Assembly: GCF_025506275.1 (NCBI RefSeq)
Contig: NZ_QYCP01000096.1
Span: 124,001-188,000, forward strand
Direction of reading: 5' to 3'
DNA from: Brevibacterium permense
Lineage (GTDB): Bacteria > Actinomycetota > Actinomycetes > Actinomycetales > Brevibacteriaceae
Length of the DNA: 64,000 bases
In this document: positions 15,810 to 24,028 of the stretch, piece after piece
Numbering within the stretch: position 1 is the first letter of the stretch
How the letters are laid out: every line of letters starts with the position of its first letter
The notes under the pieces: model-generated
Databases searched by the model: none
The model's input: the letters and a program-made list of their open reading frames with translations, nothing else
Told to the model about the DNA's origin: nothing
Program-made: the position numbers and the translations under genes

Positions 15810-16094
15810 ATGAAGACACTTGATCAGATGCGTGAAGAACGTCTGGGCAGAATGTCAGCGAAAGAGCGCGCCGAATACGAGGCGGGCTACGACGACATCG
15901 ATGCAGGACTCCGGATTGCCCAACTGTTCTAAGGTGAGCGAATCTCAATGGGACCGACTCAAGCAGAACTTGCAAAGCGCATGAATACGACTCAGGCGGC
16001 AATTGCTCGGATCGAAAACGGTGCAGTGATGCCCGGGACAGGGATGTTGGAGCGGCTGGCGCGTGCTGCCCGCAAGCGAGTCGCGTTGGTCTGA
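15810..16094 (+). pseudogene. HigA/XRE-type antitoxin gene with an internal TAA
   Basis: From ATG 15810 the frame gives MKTLDQMREERLGRMSAKER and on to GLRIAQLF, then TAA (15930-15932). It continues in the same frame as GERISMGPTQAELAKRMNTT, QAAIARIENGAVMPGTG and LERLARAARKRVALV to TGA at 16092. The uninterrupted length (94 codons) is what the family has, and the stop replaces a position often occupied by tyrosine. Alternatively the second half is translated on its own from ATG 15948, with AAGGTGAG nine bases upstream, as a bare 48-residue helix-turn-helix. Confidence 0.7.
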
Positions 16095-16178
16095 TCTTTG
16101 GGCCTGGCCCTCTGGTGCCCTCAAGCCATCTCGTGCTGCGAGGTGACGATGAAACCGTCGCCCCGCAGCAGCTGAGAT

Positions 16179-16694
16179 TCAGGCCGTTTCGAGCGGGAAG
16201 ACCAGCAAGCTGCTCGTCGCCGTCGCGACGGTCTTGCCTGCTGCGTCGACGACTTCGCCCTCGGCGAAGGTGACCCGACGTCCCGGTTTGGTGACTCGGC
16301 CGGTGGCAACCAGAGGGCCGCTGTCGGCGGTCACGGGCCGCAGGTAGCTGACGTTGATGTCGATCGAGGTGTAGCCCATGCCTGCGGGAAGCAGCGAATG
16401 CGCGGCACACCCGAGGACCGAGTCCAGCAGGGTGCACACCAGCCCGCCGTGGACCACGCCGATGGGGTTGTAGTGGGATTCGTCGGGATGGCATGTGAAG
16501 GTCACCTTGCCCCGCTCCACCTCGGTGAGTTCCATTCCGATGTGTGCTCCGATGGGAGCGCCGGGAATCTCACCGTCGGCGATCTTCTGCAGGAAGTCGA
16601 TTCCGTCGAGGAGGGGCATCTGCTTGAGGCTGATGGCCGGATCTCCCCAGGTCACGGTCGTTTCGCGAAGTTTCGGCTCAGCCTCGGTGCTCAT
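16179..16694 (-). CDS. PaaI-family hotdog thioesterase
   Basis: A 171-residue single-hotdog protein with the PaaI/YdiI-type active-site segment NPIGVVHGGLVCTLLDSVLG (helix after HGG) and the strand SYLRPVTADSGPLVATGRVTKPG. It would hydrolyse small or aromatic acyl-CoA thioesters. The start at 16694 leaves one base after the stop of the upstream paralogue at 16696, so the two are translationally coupled. The N-terminal 50 residues (LKQMPLLDGIDFLQKIADGEIPGAP) match the usual lid region of this subgroup. Confidence 0.87.
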   Translation of the reverse strand: MSTEAEPKLRETTVTWGDPAISLKQMPLLDGIDFLQKIADGEIPGAPIGAHIGMELTEVERGKVTFTCHPDESHYNPIGVVHGGLVCTLLDSVLGCAAHSLLPAGMGYTSIDINVSYLRPVTADSGPLVATGRVTKPGRRVTFAEGEVVDAAGKTVATATSSLLVFPLETA

Positions 16695-16695
16695 C

Positions 16696-17136
16696 TCAGC
16701 TGCTCCCGTCGGGCATGGCGACGTTCTGGAGGCGCAGCTGGCCGCGTGAGATCTGCTTGCCGCTGGCCGAATCCGTGATGATGACCTCCCAAAGCTGCTG
16801 AGTGCGTCCCTGGTGAAGAGCGTTGCCCTCGACGTTGACGCGGGCTCCCGTGCTCGGGCGCAGGAAGTCGGTGGCGTTGTGGACGCCAACGGCGAATTCG
16901 CCGCGTTCTGCCACGGCATGTGAGGCGCCGATGCTGCCTGCACTTTCGACGATGGTCGTGTACACGCCGCCGTGGATGACGCCCCATGGAGTGTGGTGAT
17001 TCTCGTCGAGTTCGGCATAGCCCCGCACCGAGGTGGCCGTCACCTCCTCGACGACGAAACCGGAAGCAGCGACGAATCGACTTGCCTTCTCCAGCGAGAC
17101 ATCTGGGGCCTGGGCGGCCTGGGCGTCATCAGTCAT
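16696..17136 (-). CDS. PaaI-family hotdog thioesterase, second paralogue
   Basis: A 146-residue hotdog thioesterase with the catalytic segment HTPWGVIHGGVYTTIVESAG, the substrate-binding FLRPSTGARVNVEGNALHQG and the closing strands LWEVIITDSASGKQISRG. It is first in a two-gene operon with the paralogue at 16179 and is divergent from an HxlR regulator. An inverted repeat containing CATAAT on the minus strand (17152-17174) lies just before it. Two hotdog genes in tandem may form a heteromer or have distinct chain-length ranges. Confidence 0.87.
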   Translation of the reverse strand: MTDDAQAAQAPDVSLEKASRFVAASGFVVEEVTATSVRGYAELDENHHTPWGVIHGGVYTTIVESAGSIGASHAVAERGEFAVGVHNATDFLRPSTGARVNVEGNALHQGRTQQLWEVIITDSASGKQISRGQLRLQNVAMPDGSS

Positions 17137-17151
17137 GTATTCTCCTTCGAT

Positions 17152-17174
17152 CTGACTTGTTATTATGAAGTTAG
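17152..17174. promoter_or_regulatory. HxlR operator candidate
   Basis: CTGACTT (17152-17158) and AAGTTAG (17168-17174) are inverted arms with one mismatch and a 9-bp AT-rich spacer. They sit between the thioesterase operon and the divergent HxlR gene. The spacer contains a CATAAT -10-like box for the minus-strand operon, so a bound repressor would block it. Confidence 0.55.
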
Positions 17175-17212
17175 CCTAGGGTGTCGACGACGGTCAACCG
17201 AAGGAGGGGGAC

Positions 17213-17680
17213 ATGGAATGGCTCGAATACGACTCCGCTGCCTGCTCGATCCGACGCAGCCTTGATGTCATCGGACGGAAGTGGACGCTGCTCATCCTGC
17301 GGGATGCGTTCAACGGCGTGCGCCGATTCGATCAGCTGCGCGACCACCTCGGGGTCTCCGACCCGGTGCTCGCCGAACGTCTGCGCACGCTCGTTGCGGA
17401 CGGTCTCCTCGAACCCGCGACCTACAGCGAACCGGGCCGTCGGGCAAGAAGGGAATACCGACTCACTGATAAGGGCCGAGATCTCTATCCCGTGCTGATC
17501 GCCCTTCTTCAGTGGGGCGACAAACACTGCTCAGGGCCGGACGGCCCTCCGGTGCGCGTGACGCACCGCGACTGCGGCGAACCGGTCGAGGCGAAGGTCA
17601 TGTGCGTGGCCGGTCACGAGCTCACCTCGCCGAGCGAAGGCCAGACAGCGCCGGGCCCTGGCGCAGAAGCGAGAGCGTAA
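17213..17680 (+). CDS. HxlR-family (DUF24) transcriptional regulator
   Basis: A 155-residue HxlR-type winged-helix regulator. The typical opening is CSIRRSLDVIGRKWTLLILRD, with FDQLRDHLGVSDPVLAERLRTLVADGLLE as the recognition region and REYRLTDKGRDLYPVLIALLQWGD as the wing and dimer helix. Cys8 of YDSAACSI occupies the position of the redox or aldehyde-sensing cysteine in some relatives. C-terminal cysteines also occur. The ATG follows AAGGAGGGGGAC. Likely represses the divergent thioesterase operon. Confidence 0.9.
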   Translation: MEWLEYDSAACSIRRSLDVIGRKWTLLILRDAFNGVRRFDQLRDHLGVSDPVLAERLRTLVADGLLEPATYSEPGRRARREYRLTDKGRDLYPVLIALLQWGDKHCSGPDGPPVRVTHRDCGEPVEAKVMCVAGHELTSPSEGQTAPGPGAEARA

Positions 17681-17740
17681 GTCCTCCCGGCACTGGCGCT
17701 CTGGCGAATGCGTGGGCCGCTCACGCGTTGTTCTGGCAGC

Positions 17741-18970
17741 TCACGCGAAGAGCGCGAGACCGAACACGACGAAGATGATGAGGTGAGCGGCGCCTTGGAC
17801 GGCGGTGATCTGTTTGCCGGCGAACCCGATGACGGAGACCAGGAGCGTGATCGCCAGCAGTGCGAGGTTGATCGGTGACTCGGCGAGTACGATCTGCTGA
17901 TCAGTGAGCATGCCGATGACCAGGACCGTCGGTATCGTCAGCCCCACCGTCGATACCTGAGCGCCGTGGCAGAGGTTGCTCACGCGCTGGATCTCGCCGT
18001 TCCACGCCGCTCGCAGCGACGTCAGCGTCTCGGGCAGGAACACGATCATCGCAATTACCACCCCGGACAGAGCAACAGGAGCGCCGAGGCGGCCCAGGCC
18101 GTCATCGAGGAGCGTGGCCATATCGTGGGAGAGCAGCACAATTGGCAGCACAGTGGCGACGAGGAGGACCAGTCGAAGGACGATCTCCACGCGGTGGGTT
18201 GAGAGGATCTCGAGGATTCCGTGAGATGCGTCGTCAGCCTGGCCGGCCGCCTCGGGCCGGCTTGATTCGGACCGGTCGGCCGCCTCGGTGGGGGATGGCT
18301 GCGTCATTCCGGCAGTCGATGAGGCGCCCGCGGGGACGGCCCCGACGGGGGTCGCCTCGGTGAATTCGTGGGCCTGCGGTCCCATCTGTCGGTAGAGGAA
18401 GAAGGCGTAGGCGCCGACGGTGACGACGATGATCGGGATCTCCTGCCAGATCGCGTAGGCACCGTCGGGGGTGCCGATGAGGGCGGGCACGGCGAAGGCG
18501 AGGGCGGCGAAGACGACGATCATGACCAGGTAGTTCGAGACGCCCGTGCGATTGTGGGTGAGTGCGCCGTGGCGCAGTCCGCCGACGAGCAGGCACAGGC
18601 CGATGACGGCGTTGAGGATGATCATCGACACCGCCATCACCGAGTCGCGGGCGATCGTCGCGTGGTCGCCGGGGCCCAGCAGGACCGCGGCGATAAGGAT
18701 GACCTCGATGAGGCAGATCGAAATTGTCAGCACGAGTGAGCCGTAGGGGTCGCCGAGGCGGTTCGCTAAGTGCTCGGCTTCGGTGACGACGCCGAAGGCG
18801 CAGATGAGGATGACCGCGACGATGACCACGAGTGCGGTCACGAGCAGCGGCAGGGGGACCGGCGGGGCAAGCAGAGTTCCCATGAATTGCAGGGCGATGA
18901 AGACGCCCCAGCCGAGGGCGAGTCGCAGGATTGCGGTCGGCGTGATGATTGAGCGGAGGGCGGCGGTCAT
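17741..18970 (-). CDS. ChaA-type Ca2+(Na+)/H+ antiporter
   Basis: A 409-residue, 10-11-helix CaCA-superfamily antiporter. The ChaA signature EHLANRLGDPYGSLVLTISI continuing LIEVILI lies in the first half and a matching LPETLTSLRAAWNGEIQRVSNL repeat in the second. The acidic residues in the two repeats would bind the cation. A hydrophilic loop (about residues 195-260) is rich in Ala, Glu and Ser, and its DNA carries CCGCCTCGG words. I use the ATG at 18970 (MTAALRSII), which has an AGGAAG site, not the longer ATG at 19015. Confidence 0.87.
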   Translation of the reverse strand: MTAALRSIITPTAILRLALGWGVFIALQFMGTLLAPPVPLPLLVTALVVIVAVILICAFGVVTEAEHLANRLGDPYGSLVLTISICLIEVILIAAVLLGPGDHATIARDSVMAVSMIILNAVIGLCLLVGGLRHGALTHNRTGVSNYLVMIVVFAALAFAVPALIGTPDGAYAIWQEIPIIVVTVGAYAFFLYRQMGPQAHEFTEATPVGAVPAGASSTAGMTQPSPTEAADRSESSRPEAAGQADDASHGILEILSTHRVEIVLRLVLLVATVLPIVLLSHDMATLLDDGLGRLGAPVALSGVVIAMIVFLPETLTSLRAAWNGEIQRVSNLCHGAQVSTVGLTIPTVLVIGMLTDQQIVLAESPINLALLAITLLVSVIGFAGKQITAVQGAAHLIIFVVFGLALFA

Positions 18971-19366
18971 GAAAGGTCTTCCTGTCTCTGAGGCCGTCCT
19001 CATCGTGAGTCTCACTCAGCCGGGTCGTCCCGACTGGTTCCTTCCTCTTTCAGGTTATCCAGGCCCGCCTGGCCCGGCAAATCCGGTGATCTGGGGCACC
19101 GGATGACCTGGGGCGCTGGTGCGGCTCAAGCGCGCCGTCGGCCAAATTGGGGTGCGCGTTGGTTGGCGCGAGCCTTTCGTTGGAGCGCACGTTTAGGTTC
19201 TGTATAGGTTCCTCTGAAACGACCACTTCCCTCGCTGTGAACTTCAGAGCAGAATGTACCGATTCGCTGGATCGAGCAGCCGCTACGGCACAATTGAAGT
19301 TGAGCAGCCCACGTTTGAAACAGTGCTGCTCGTCGTCGACCGTGCCGCTAGCCACCACGTTGCCGA
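18971..19366. other. Intergenic region between chaA-like gene and membrane protein gene
   Basis: About 396 bp, lower in GC from 19180 to 19330 than its surroundings. Frames on both strands are short and lack family resemblance. A short near-repeat (ATCTGGGGCACCGG, ACCTGGGGCGCTGG) occurs at about 19087-19120. It must hold the promoter of the antiporter. Nothing else can be supported. Confidence 0.4.
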
Positions 19367-19900
19367 TCACTTCTGTCGCGCGCGGTCGACGAGGCTGCTC
19401 AGTGCTGATGTGTCGGAGCCGTTCCGCATAGCGTCGCGATTGCTGAAGGGAATGCCCGACTGCAGACCCCGCCCGCCGCAGGTGATCGCTTCGCCGAGCA
19501 GGCTCAATCCGATGCTCAGCGTCATGGGGCGAACGGCTTCTTCGGCGCCGATGAACTGAGCTCCGAAATGCAGGCCCAGCCCCGCCAGCAGGCTGCATGC
19601 CCAGATGATCATCGTCTTCGCCGTGTATTTCTGGTGGAGAGTCCCGTCTCGTTCGAAGAGGACCGTAGATGCTCCGCGCAGCATTCCGAAGCTGACACCG
19701 ACCACCACCGAGGCAGTCAGGAAGGTGACGTTCGCGGGTGTCCAATGGCCGAATCCCCACAGTTCCTTGACGGCCAGTCCCAGCAGGATCAGCGGTGGAA
19801 TTGCGAGATCTTTGGCGTCGACGGGCTCTCCGCGGAAGCGCCGAACGATGACGACGACGATGACGGCTATGACTCCGAGGGCGATGAGGAGGGGTGACAT
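19367..19900 (-). CDS. Integral membrane protein, unknown function
   Basis: A 177-residue protein with four hydrophobic segments: an N-terminal helix (LLIALGVIAVIVVVIV), two central ones (IPPLILLGLAVKELWGF, VTFLTASVVVGVSFGML) and one after KYTAKTMIIWACSLLAGLGL. It ends in a polar tail. The layout resembles CcdC/DUF1453-like proteins but I cannot assign it firmly. The ATG follows AAAGGAGATCACCC. It is divergent from a TetR gene whose operator cluster (19922-19970) lies just upstream, so it is probably the repressor's target. Confidence 0.75.
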   Translation of the reverse strand: MSPLLIALGVIAVIVVVIVRRFRGEPVDAKDLAIPPLILLGLAVKELWGFGHWTPANVTFLTASVVVGVSFGMLRGASTVLFERDGTLHQKYTAKTMIIWACSLLAGLGLHFGAQFIGAEEAVRPMTLSIGLSLLGEAITCGGRGLQSGIPFSNRDAMRNGSDTSALSSLVDRARQK

Positions 19901-19921
19901 GGGTGATCTCCTTTGATGTTG

Positions 19922-19979
19922 TAGCAGGTGCGTGCTAAAACGATAGCACGTTGTGGCAGGGGTGTGCTATAAAAGATCT
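19922..19979. promoter_or_regulatory. TetR operator cluster and leaderless promoter
   Basis: CGTGCTA (19931-19937) and TAGCACG (19944-19950) are perfect inverted arms with a 6-bp spacer. Further half sites are TAGCA (19922-19926) and GTGCTA (19964-19969). TATAAA at 19968-19973 lies six bases before the TetR ATG at 19980, so its transcript is probably leaderless. The operator would block this promoter and that of the divergent membrane protein. Confidence 0.7.
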
Positions 19980-20606
19980 ATGCCGAAATTCGTCGACCCT
20001 GTTCAGCGCCGAGAGCTCATCGCCGATGCGCTCTTCGCCATCGTCCTCAGGCAGGGACTCTCCAAGGTCTCGCTGCGGACGATCGCCGATGAAACCGGCT
20101 TGGCCATCGGTTCCATCCGGCACTACTTCACCGGCGCCGACGGGATCGTGCGTTTCGCGCTCGAGACCCTCGTCGAGCGTGTCGGAGATCGGCTGGAAGC
20201 ACGACTGGCCGACATGCTTCCCAAGCTTGATTCCGGGAGCATCGATCACGATCAGGCCAAAGAGCTGACGGTCGATTTCCTCTCCGAGCTGCTGCCGCTC
20301 GACGAGACCCGCCGCCGGGAGTCAGTGGTCTGGCTGGCCTTCGAAGAGGAGGCGCGAACGACGCCGGAGCTTGCCGACGTCTTCGAGACTTCCGTGCGTG
20401 GCACCCGCGATCTCATGGTCCGAGTCATTGCGAGCATGAGTGCCCGCGGGGTCCTGCGCGCGGGCCTCGACGTTCAAGCTGAAGCCGAGACGCTCGCTGC
20501 CCTCATCGACGGGTTGACCCTGCGTTCGACGCTTCACCCCGAGGTCCTGGCCCCCGAGCGTGCTCGCGAGCTTCTGGCTGCGCACCTCGAGCGTCTGCGC
20601 GCCTGA
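19980..20606 (+). CDS. TetR-family regulator (BetI-like ligand domain)
   Basis: A 208-residue TetR protein. The helix-turn-helix is LRTIADETGLAIGSIRHYFTGADG, preceded by QRRELIADALFAIVLRQGLSKVS. The C-terminal segment, with VWLAFEEEARTTPELADVF and LAALIDGLTLRSTLHPE, matches the BetI-type C-terminal domain. The ATG at 19980 is chosen because the TATAAA box is six bases upstream and the domain starts at residue 2. Predicted repressor of the divergent membrane protein gene and itself. Confidence 0.88.
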   Translation: MPKFVDPVQRRELIADALFAIVLRQGLSKVSLRTIADETGLAIGSIRHYFTGADGIVRFALETLVERVGDRLEARLADMLPKLDSGSIDHDQAKELTVDFLSELLPLDETRRRESVVWLAFEEEARTTPELADVFETSVRGTRDLMVRVIASMSARGVLRAGLDVQAEAETLAALIDGLTLRSTLHPEVLAPERARELLAAHLERLRA

Positions 20607-20675
20607 CTTTGGTCATGGGGCGCTTCACGCAGAGTTCGCATATTCAGACGGTGGGCGGATATCGCTCTGGAACGA

Positions 20676-21242
20676 TCAGAACCCGTAGGCGGCGTCCCGC
20701 TCCTCTCGAATCGTGGCAAATGTGCGGGTGAGTACGACCGTGTCCTCGACGAGGCGGTCGAGGCGCTGGAGGACGTCATGGCTGACGATCTCGCCGCGGT
20801 GCAGGTCGCTTTCGCCGACGAACACATACGGCTGGACGACCTGCGCCTTCATGTAGCTGAGGATCGGCAGCAGGTGCTGGGCCGGAATGAGATAGTGCTT
20901 CGATGAACCGGCCGTGGCGATGACGCCGACGACCTTATCGAGGAAGGCGCTCGTCGGCAGCAGATCGAAGACGTTCTTCAGCGCTGCCGGGATCGACGCC
21001 TGGAAGATCGGGGTGCCGATGATGATCGCGTCGGCGTCCATGAGGTCCCGGGCTACCCGACCGGTGTCACCGGTGTACTCCGTGAAGTTCCGACCGTCGG
21101 CGAAGACCATGTCCACCTCGGCGAGATCGATGACGCTCACGGCGATGGTCGGGTCGTAGGCGGCGACCGCCTCGGCGAGATGATCGATCACGGTCCGGGT
21201 CTTCGTTCCGACGTTCGAGCCGGACAGCAGGACCATCTTCAT
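20676..21242 (-). CDS. NAD(P)H-dependent FMN reductase
   Basis: A 188-residue flavodoxin-like NAD(P)H:FMN reductase of the SsuE/ArsH superfamily. The FMN phosphate loop is LSGSNVGTKTRTVIDHL, and the flavin-binding GTPIFQASIPAALKNVFDLLP segment is clear. Its start overlaps the stop of the upstream luciferase-like monooxygenase by 4 bp (21239-21242). It therefore most likely supplies reduced FMN to that enzyme, as in two-component systems such as SsuED and MsuED. Confidence 0.88.
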   Translation of the reverse strand: MKMVLLSGSNVGTKTRTVIDHLAEAVAAYDPTIAVSVIDLAEVDMVFADGRNFTEYTGDTGRVARDLMDADAIIIGTPIFQASIPAALKNVFDLLPTSAFLDKVVGVIATAGSSKHYLIPAQHLLPILSYMKAQVVQPYVFVGESDLHRGEIVSHDVLQRLDRLVEDTVVLTRTFATIREERDAAYGF

Positions 21243-22498
21243 CGGATGGCCTCCTCGGAGGAATCGAATGCGGAACCAGCGTATTCCGTCCCGGAACCGG
21301 CGGATCCGACTCCCGAGACCCCAGGTGCCGTGGCGGTGTATTTCTTGACGGCGGGCAGGATCTCGGTGCCGATGATGTCGATCTGGTTCATCACGTCGGC
21401 ATAGGCCATCCCGCCGAAATCGACCTGTGCGAGATAGCGCTGATGACCGAAGACCTCGTGCTGGTGGAGGATCTTCTCGATGATCTGCTGCGGGCTGCCG
21501 ATGTTCGCGATGGACGCCGGGTGGACGCTCTGCGCGAAATGCTGCTTGGGCATGCCCTGCCCGTTCGTGCGCTTCATCCCCTCGTTGATGTGCGGATACA
21601 TCGCCCGCAGCGCCTCCTGCGAGGTCTCCGCGGCGTGGAAGAATCCCGCCGTGGCGATCGGCAGGGTCGCCGGATCGAATCCGGCATGCGCGGCCGCGCG
21701 ACGGTAGGCATCGACGGTGCCCTTGAACACCGAGGTGGTCCCGCCGAGGTGGGCCATGACCATGGGAACCCCGGCCAGTCCCGCCTTCACCGCGCTCGCC
21801 GGTGCCCCGCCGACGGCACGCCAGATGCGCAGCGACTGCCCGGTGGGGCGGGGGAGGATCTCGGCGTTGTTGAGCGGTGCCCGGAACTGCCCGGACCAGG
21901 TCACCTGCTGTTCGCGGTTGATTGTGAGCAGCAGATCGAGCTTCTCCTCGTAGAGCTCTTCGTAGTCGCGCAGATCGTAACCGAGGAGCTCGAACAGGCC
22001 GACCCGGGAGGCGCGACCGGCGACGAGCTCGGCGCGTCCGCCGGAGATGAGGTCGATCGTCGCGAAGTTCTCGAACACCCGGACCGGGTCCGAGGTCGAC
22101 AGGATCGTCGAGGAGCTGCCGATGCGGATCGTATCCGTGGCCTGGGCGATGGCGCCGAGGATGACGGCATGGGCCTGCGCGGCGAAGAACTCTTGGTGGC
22201 TCTCGCCGAGGCTGAAGAAGTCGAGTCCGGCGGCCTCGGCGGCTTGGGCATAGCCGATGAACTCGTGGATCCGCTGGCCTGCGTCGACGCGTGATCCGTC
22301 GTGCGGATCAGGCAGGTGATCGCCGAGGCTGTAGATGCCGAACTGCAGTCCCTGACCTCGGTCGAGACCGAATTCATGCATATAGTTCGGCCGTTGTGAC
22401 GGCTGCGATTCAGTCGTCCCAGAATGCCGCGGTGGGGTGGTGTGCGGCTGCGCGGACTCGCTCAAGGTGTCTCCTCGTGACGGTGACGAAAATGTCAT
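21239..22498 (-). CDS. LLM-class flavin-dependent monooxygenase
   Basis: A 419-residue bacterial luciferase-like (TIM-barrel) monooxygenase using FMNH2 and oxygen. Visible are GLQFGIYSLGDHLPDPHDG, GLDFFSLGESHQEFFAAQAH, the barrel strand TIRIGSSSTILSTSDPVRVFENFATIDLIS and GRAELVAGRASRVG. The first 45 residues are a polar, probably disordered extension and the last 30 are Gly/Ser-rich. Substrate unknown (sulfonate, sulfone or alkane-type monooxygenases are relatives). Second gene of marR-LLM-reductase, with a 20-bp palindrome between it and marR. Confidence 0.87.
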   Translation of the reverse strand: MTFSSPSRGDTLSESAQPHTTPPRHSGTTESQPSQRPNYMHEFGLDRGQGLQFGIYSLGDHLPDPHDGSRVDAGQRIHEFIGYAQAAEAAGLDFFSLGESHQEFFAAQAHAVILGAIAQATDTIRIGSSSTILSTSDPVRVFENFATIDLISGGRAELVAGRASRVGLFELLGYDLRDYEELYEEKLDLLLTINREQQVTWSGQFRAPLNNAEILPRPTGQSLRIWRAVGGAPASAVKAGLAGVPMVMAHLGGTTSVFKGTVDAYRRAAAHAGFDPATLPIATAGFFHAAETSQEALRAMYPHINEGMKRTNGQGMPKQHFAQSVHPASIANIGSPQQIIEKILHQHEVFGHQRYLAQVDFGGMAYADVMNQIDIIGTEILPAVKKYTATAPGVSGVGSAGSGTEYAGSAFDSSEEAIR

Positions 22499-22500
22499 TT

Positions 22501-22520
22501 GCCATGTCAGCTGATATGGC
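22501..22520. promoter_or_regulatory. 20-bp palindrome between marR and the monooxygenase gene
   Basis: GCCATGTCAGCTGATATGGC is palindromic apart from one base pair. It fills most of the 29-bp gap between the marR stop (22528) and the monooxygenase ATG (22498). It could be the MarR operator, giving separate control of the enzymes, or a transcript hairpin that lowers readthrough. Confidence 0.55.
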
Positions 22521-22527
22521 TGCGGGA

Positions 22528-23022
22528 TTATTCCCGCGAGTTCTCGCCGCGCTCCCGGCTGGTGTCATAGAGCTTCTTCATCAGTGCGTGCAGCTGCACT
22601 TTCTCGTCCTCGCTCAAGGAATCGTCGAACAGAGACGCCTGCTGTTCCTGCTGCGAGGGAAACGCGCGTTCGAGGAGTTCGCGGCCCTTGGGCGTTAGGG
22701 AGATGTGTTTGGTCTTCCAGTCCTGTTCGCGGGAGATCAGGTCCTCGGACTCGAGCCGGGCGAGCATGCGGGAGATTCCGCCGCTGCTGACGGTCAGTCC
22801 TTCGGCGAGAGCGGACTGCGTGATCGGTTCGAAATTGCGGATATGGGCAAGGGCTTCGAACTGGGCGACGGTGAGTCCGAATTGGCGCAGGTGCTCATTG
22901 GAGAGCTGGTTGCTGTTCTGGACGAAGCGGGCCATGCGCAGCCAGATGAGCGTGCTCAGACTGAGATCGTCCACCGCTTCTCCTTCTCCTGACTGCGTAG
23001 TGGCCGCCGGCGACTTAGTCAC
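22528..23022 (-). CDS. MarR-family regulator
   Basis: A 164-residue MarR protein. The dimer helix (LSTLIWLRMARFVQNSNQLS) and winged helix (ITQSALAEGLTVSSGGISRMLARLESEDLI, then the wing DWKTKHISLTPKGRELL) are complete. It starts with GTG at 23022, preceded at a distance by GAGGA. Position upstream of the monooxygenase and reductase genes on the same strand suggests it controls that operon in response to an aromatic or oxidised substrate. Confidence 0.88.
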   Translation of the reverse strand: MTKSPAATTQSGEGEAVDDLSLSTLIWLRMARFVQNSNQLSNEHLRQFGLTVAQFEALAHIRNFEPITQSALAEGLTVSSGGISRMLARLESEDLISREQDWKTKHISLTPKGRELLERAFPSQQEQQASLFDDSLSEDEKVQLHALMKKLYDTSRERGENSRE

Positions 23023-23111
23023 CGCGATTCGTCCTCACATTACCTGCGCTGCGCAAGACGGGGTGCGGACCGCGGCAAAGGTGGCGGCCACGGCGGGTGA
23101 GGTGGTCGCAC

Positions 23112-23168
23112 TAGGTGGGTGGAATGGTCACAGAGAACTCAAGTGAGCGTGACCATTTCACCCACCTA
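23112..23168. repeat. Long stem-loop, two 20-bp arms
   Basis: TAGGTGGGTGGAATGGTCAC (23112-23131) pairs with GTGACCATTTCACCCACCTA (23149-23168), with a single G.T position and a 17-base loop. It lies between the doxX-like stop (23250) and marR start (23022), both on the minus strand. It may be a bidirectional terminator without a U-run, or an intergenic palindromic repeat element. Confidence 0.75.
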
Positions 23169-23249
23169 TGACTGCGTTTCCTGCAGGCTGTGCCGCGGTT
23201 CATCGGCGGGCGAGGGCGAACACGCGAAGTGCGCGCTCCGTCCGCAGGT

Positions 23250-23729
23250 TCAGGCGTCGGCGGCCACGGCGGGAGATGCGCTCGAGCGCTTACGTCCCTT
23301 GCCTGCCTTGCCGGCGAAGAGGAGGCGGTCGATGCTCAGACGGCCAGGACCTGCAGCGGCAATCAGCAGTGCGCCTGCGGCCAGGGAGGCGACGAGCTCC
23401 CAGCCTCCCTGATCGACGAACGGGGTCGGGATGAGGTGGACGATGATCAGGGCGCCGATGACGTCGGCTGCCAGCAGGAATCCGATGATGGGAGTGAGCG
23501 CGCCGAGGATGAGCAGTGCTCCGCCGATGAGTTCGACGAAAGTTGCGACCGGGGCCGCGATATCGGCCATCGGCACCCCCATCTGCGCAAACGAATCGCT
23601 CGTTCCGGCGATGGTCCACTCATTGAACTTCTGCCACCCGTGGGCGATGAAGATCGCGCCGAGGCCGATCCGGGCAATGAGAGTGATGATGTCGCGGGCA
23701 AAGGTCGGCAGTCCGGTCGTTGCGTACAC
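23250..23729 (-). CDS. DoxX-family protein
   Basis: A 159-residue DoxX-like membrane protein with four helices. Recognisable are ITLIARIGLGAIFIAHGWQKF, the TFVELIGGALLILGALTPIIG core and LGGW-like DQGGWELVASLAAGALLIAAAG near the end, then a basic tail (GKGRKRSSASP). I set the start at GTG 23729 because GGAG lies seven bases upstream; the open frame extends further only through a TTG. Members have been linked to thiol and oxidative-stress metabolism; the reaction is not known. Confidence 0.82.
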   Translation of the reverse strand: MYATTGLPTFARDIITLIARIGLGAIFIAHGWQKFNEWTIAGTSDSFAQMGVPMADIAAPVATFVELIGGALLILGALTPIIGFLLAADVIGALIIVHLIPTPFVDQGGWELVASLAAGALLIAAAGPGRLSIDRLLFAGKAGKGRKRSSASPAVAADA

Positions 23730-24028
23730 GGTGATCTCCAAGATTGGTTGAAATTGCAATCACACGGTATGTGCCGAACATGGCAATACGCTGGCAACAA
23801 CCGCCAACGATGCACAGCAGCGAGAGCAGTCCTCGACGATTCGTCCCTTGACTGGCCTTCTCCTCCCGCGACCCGGGGTCGTGCCGTCTCTGGTCATCCC
23901 CGACCGGAGTGGGACAATGGAGGCAGTGACCGTGCCTCATGGGTGAGCGCAGGGATCGCGGGCAGGCGCACGTACCAGATGTGCTGTCCACGGGTGCGAT
24001 TGAAGCTAGTTGGGAAGAGGGCAGATAG

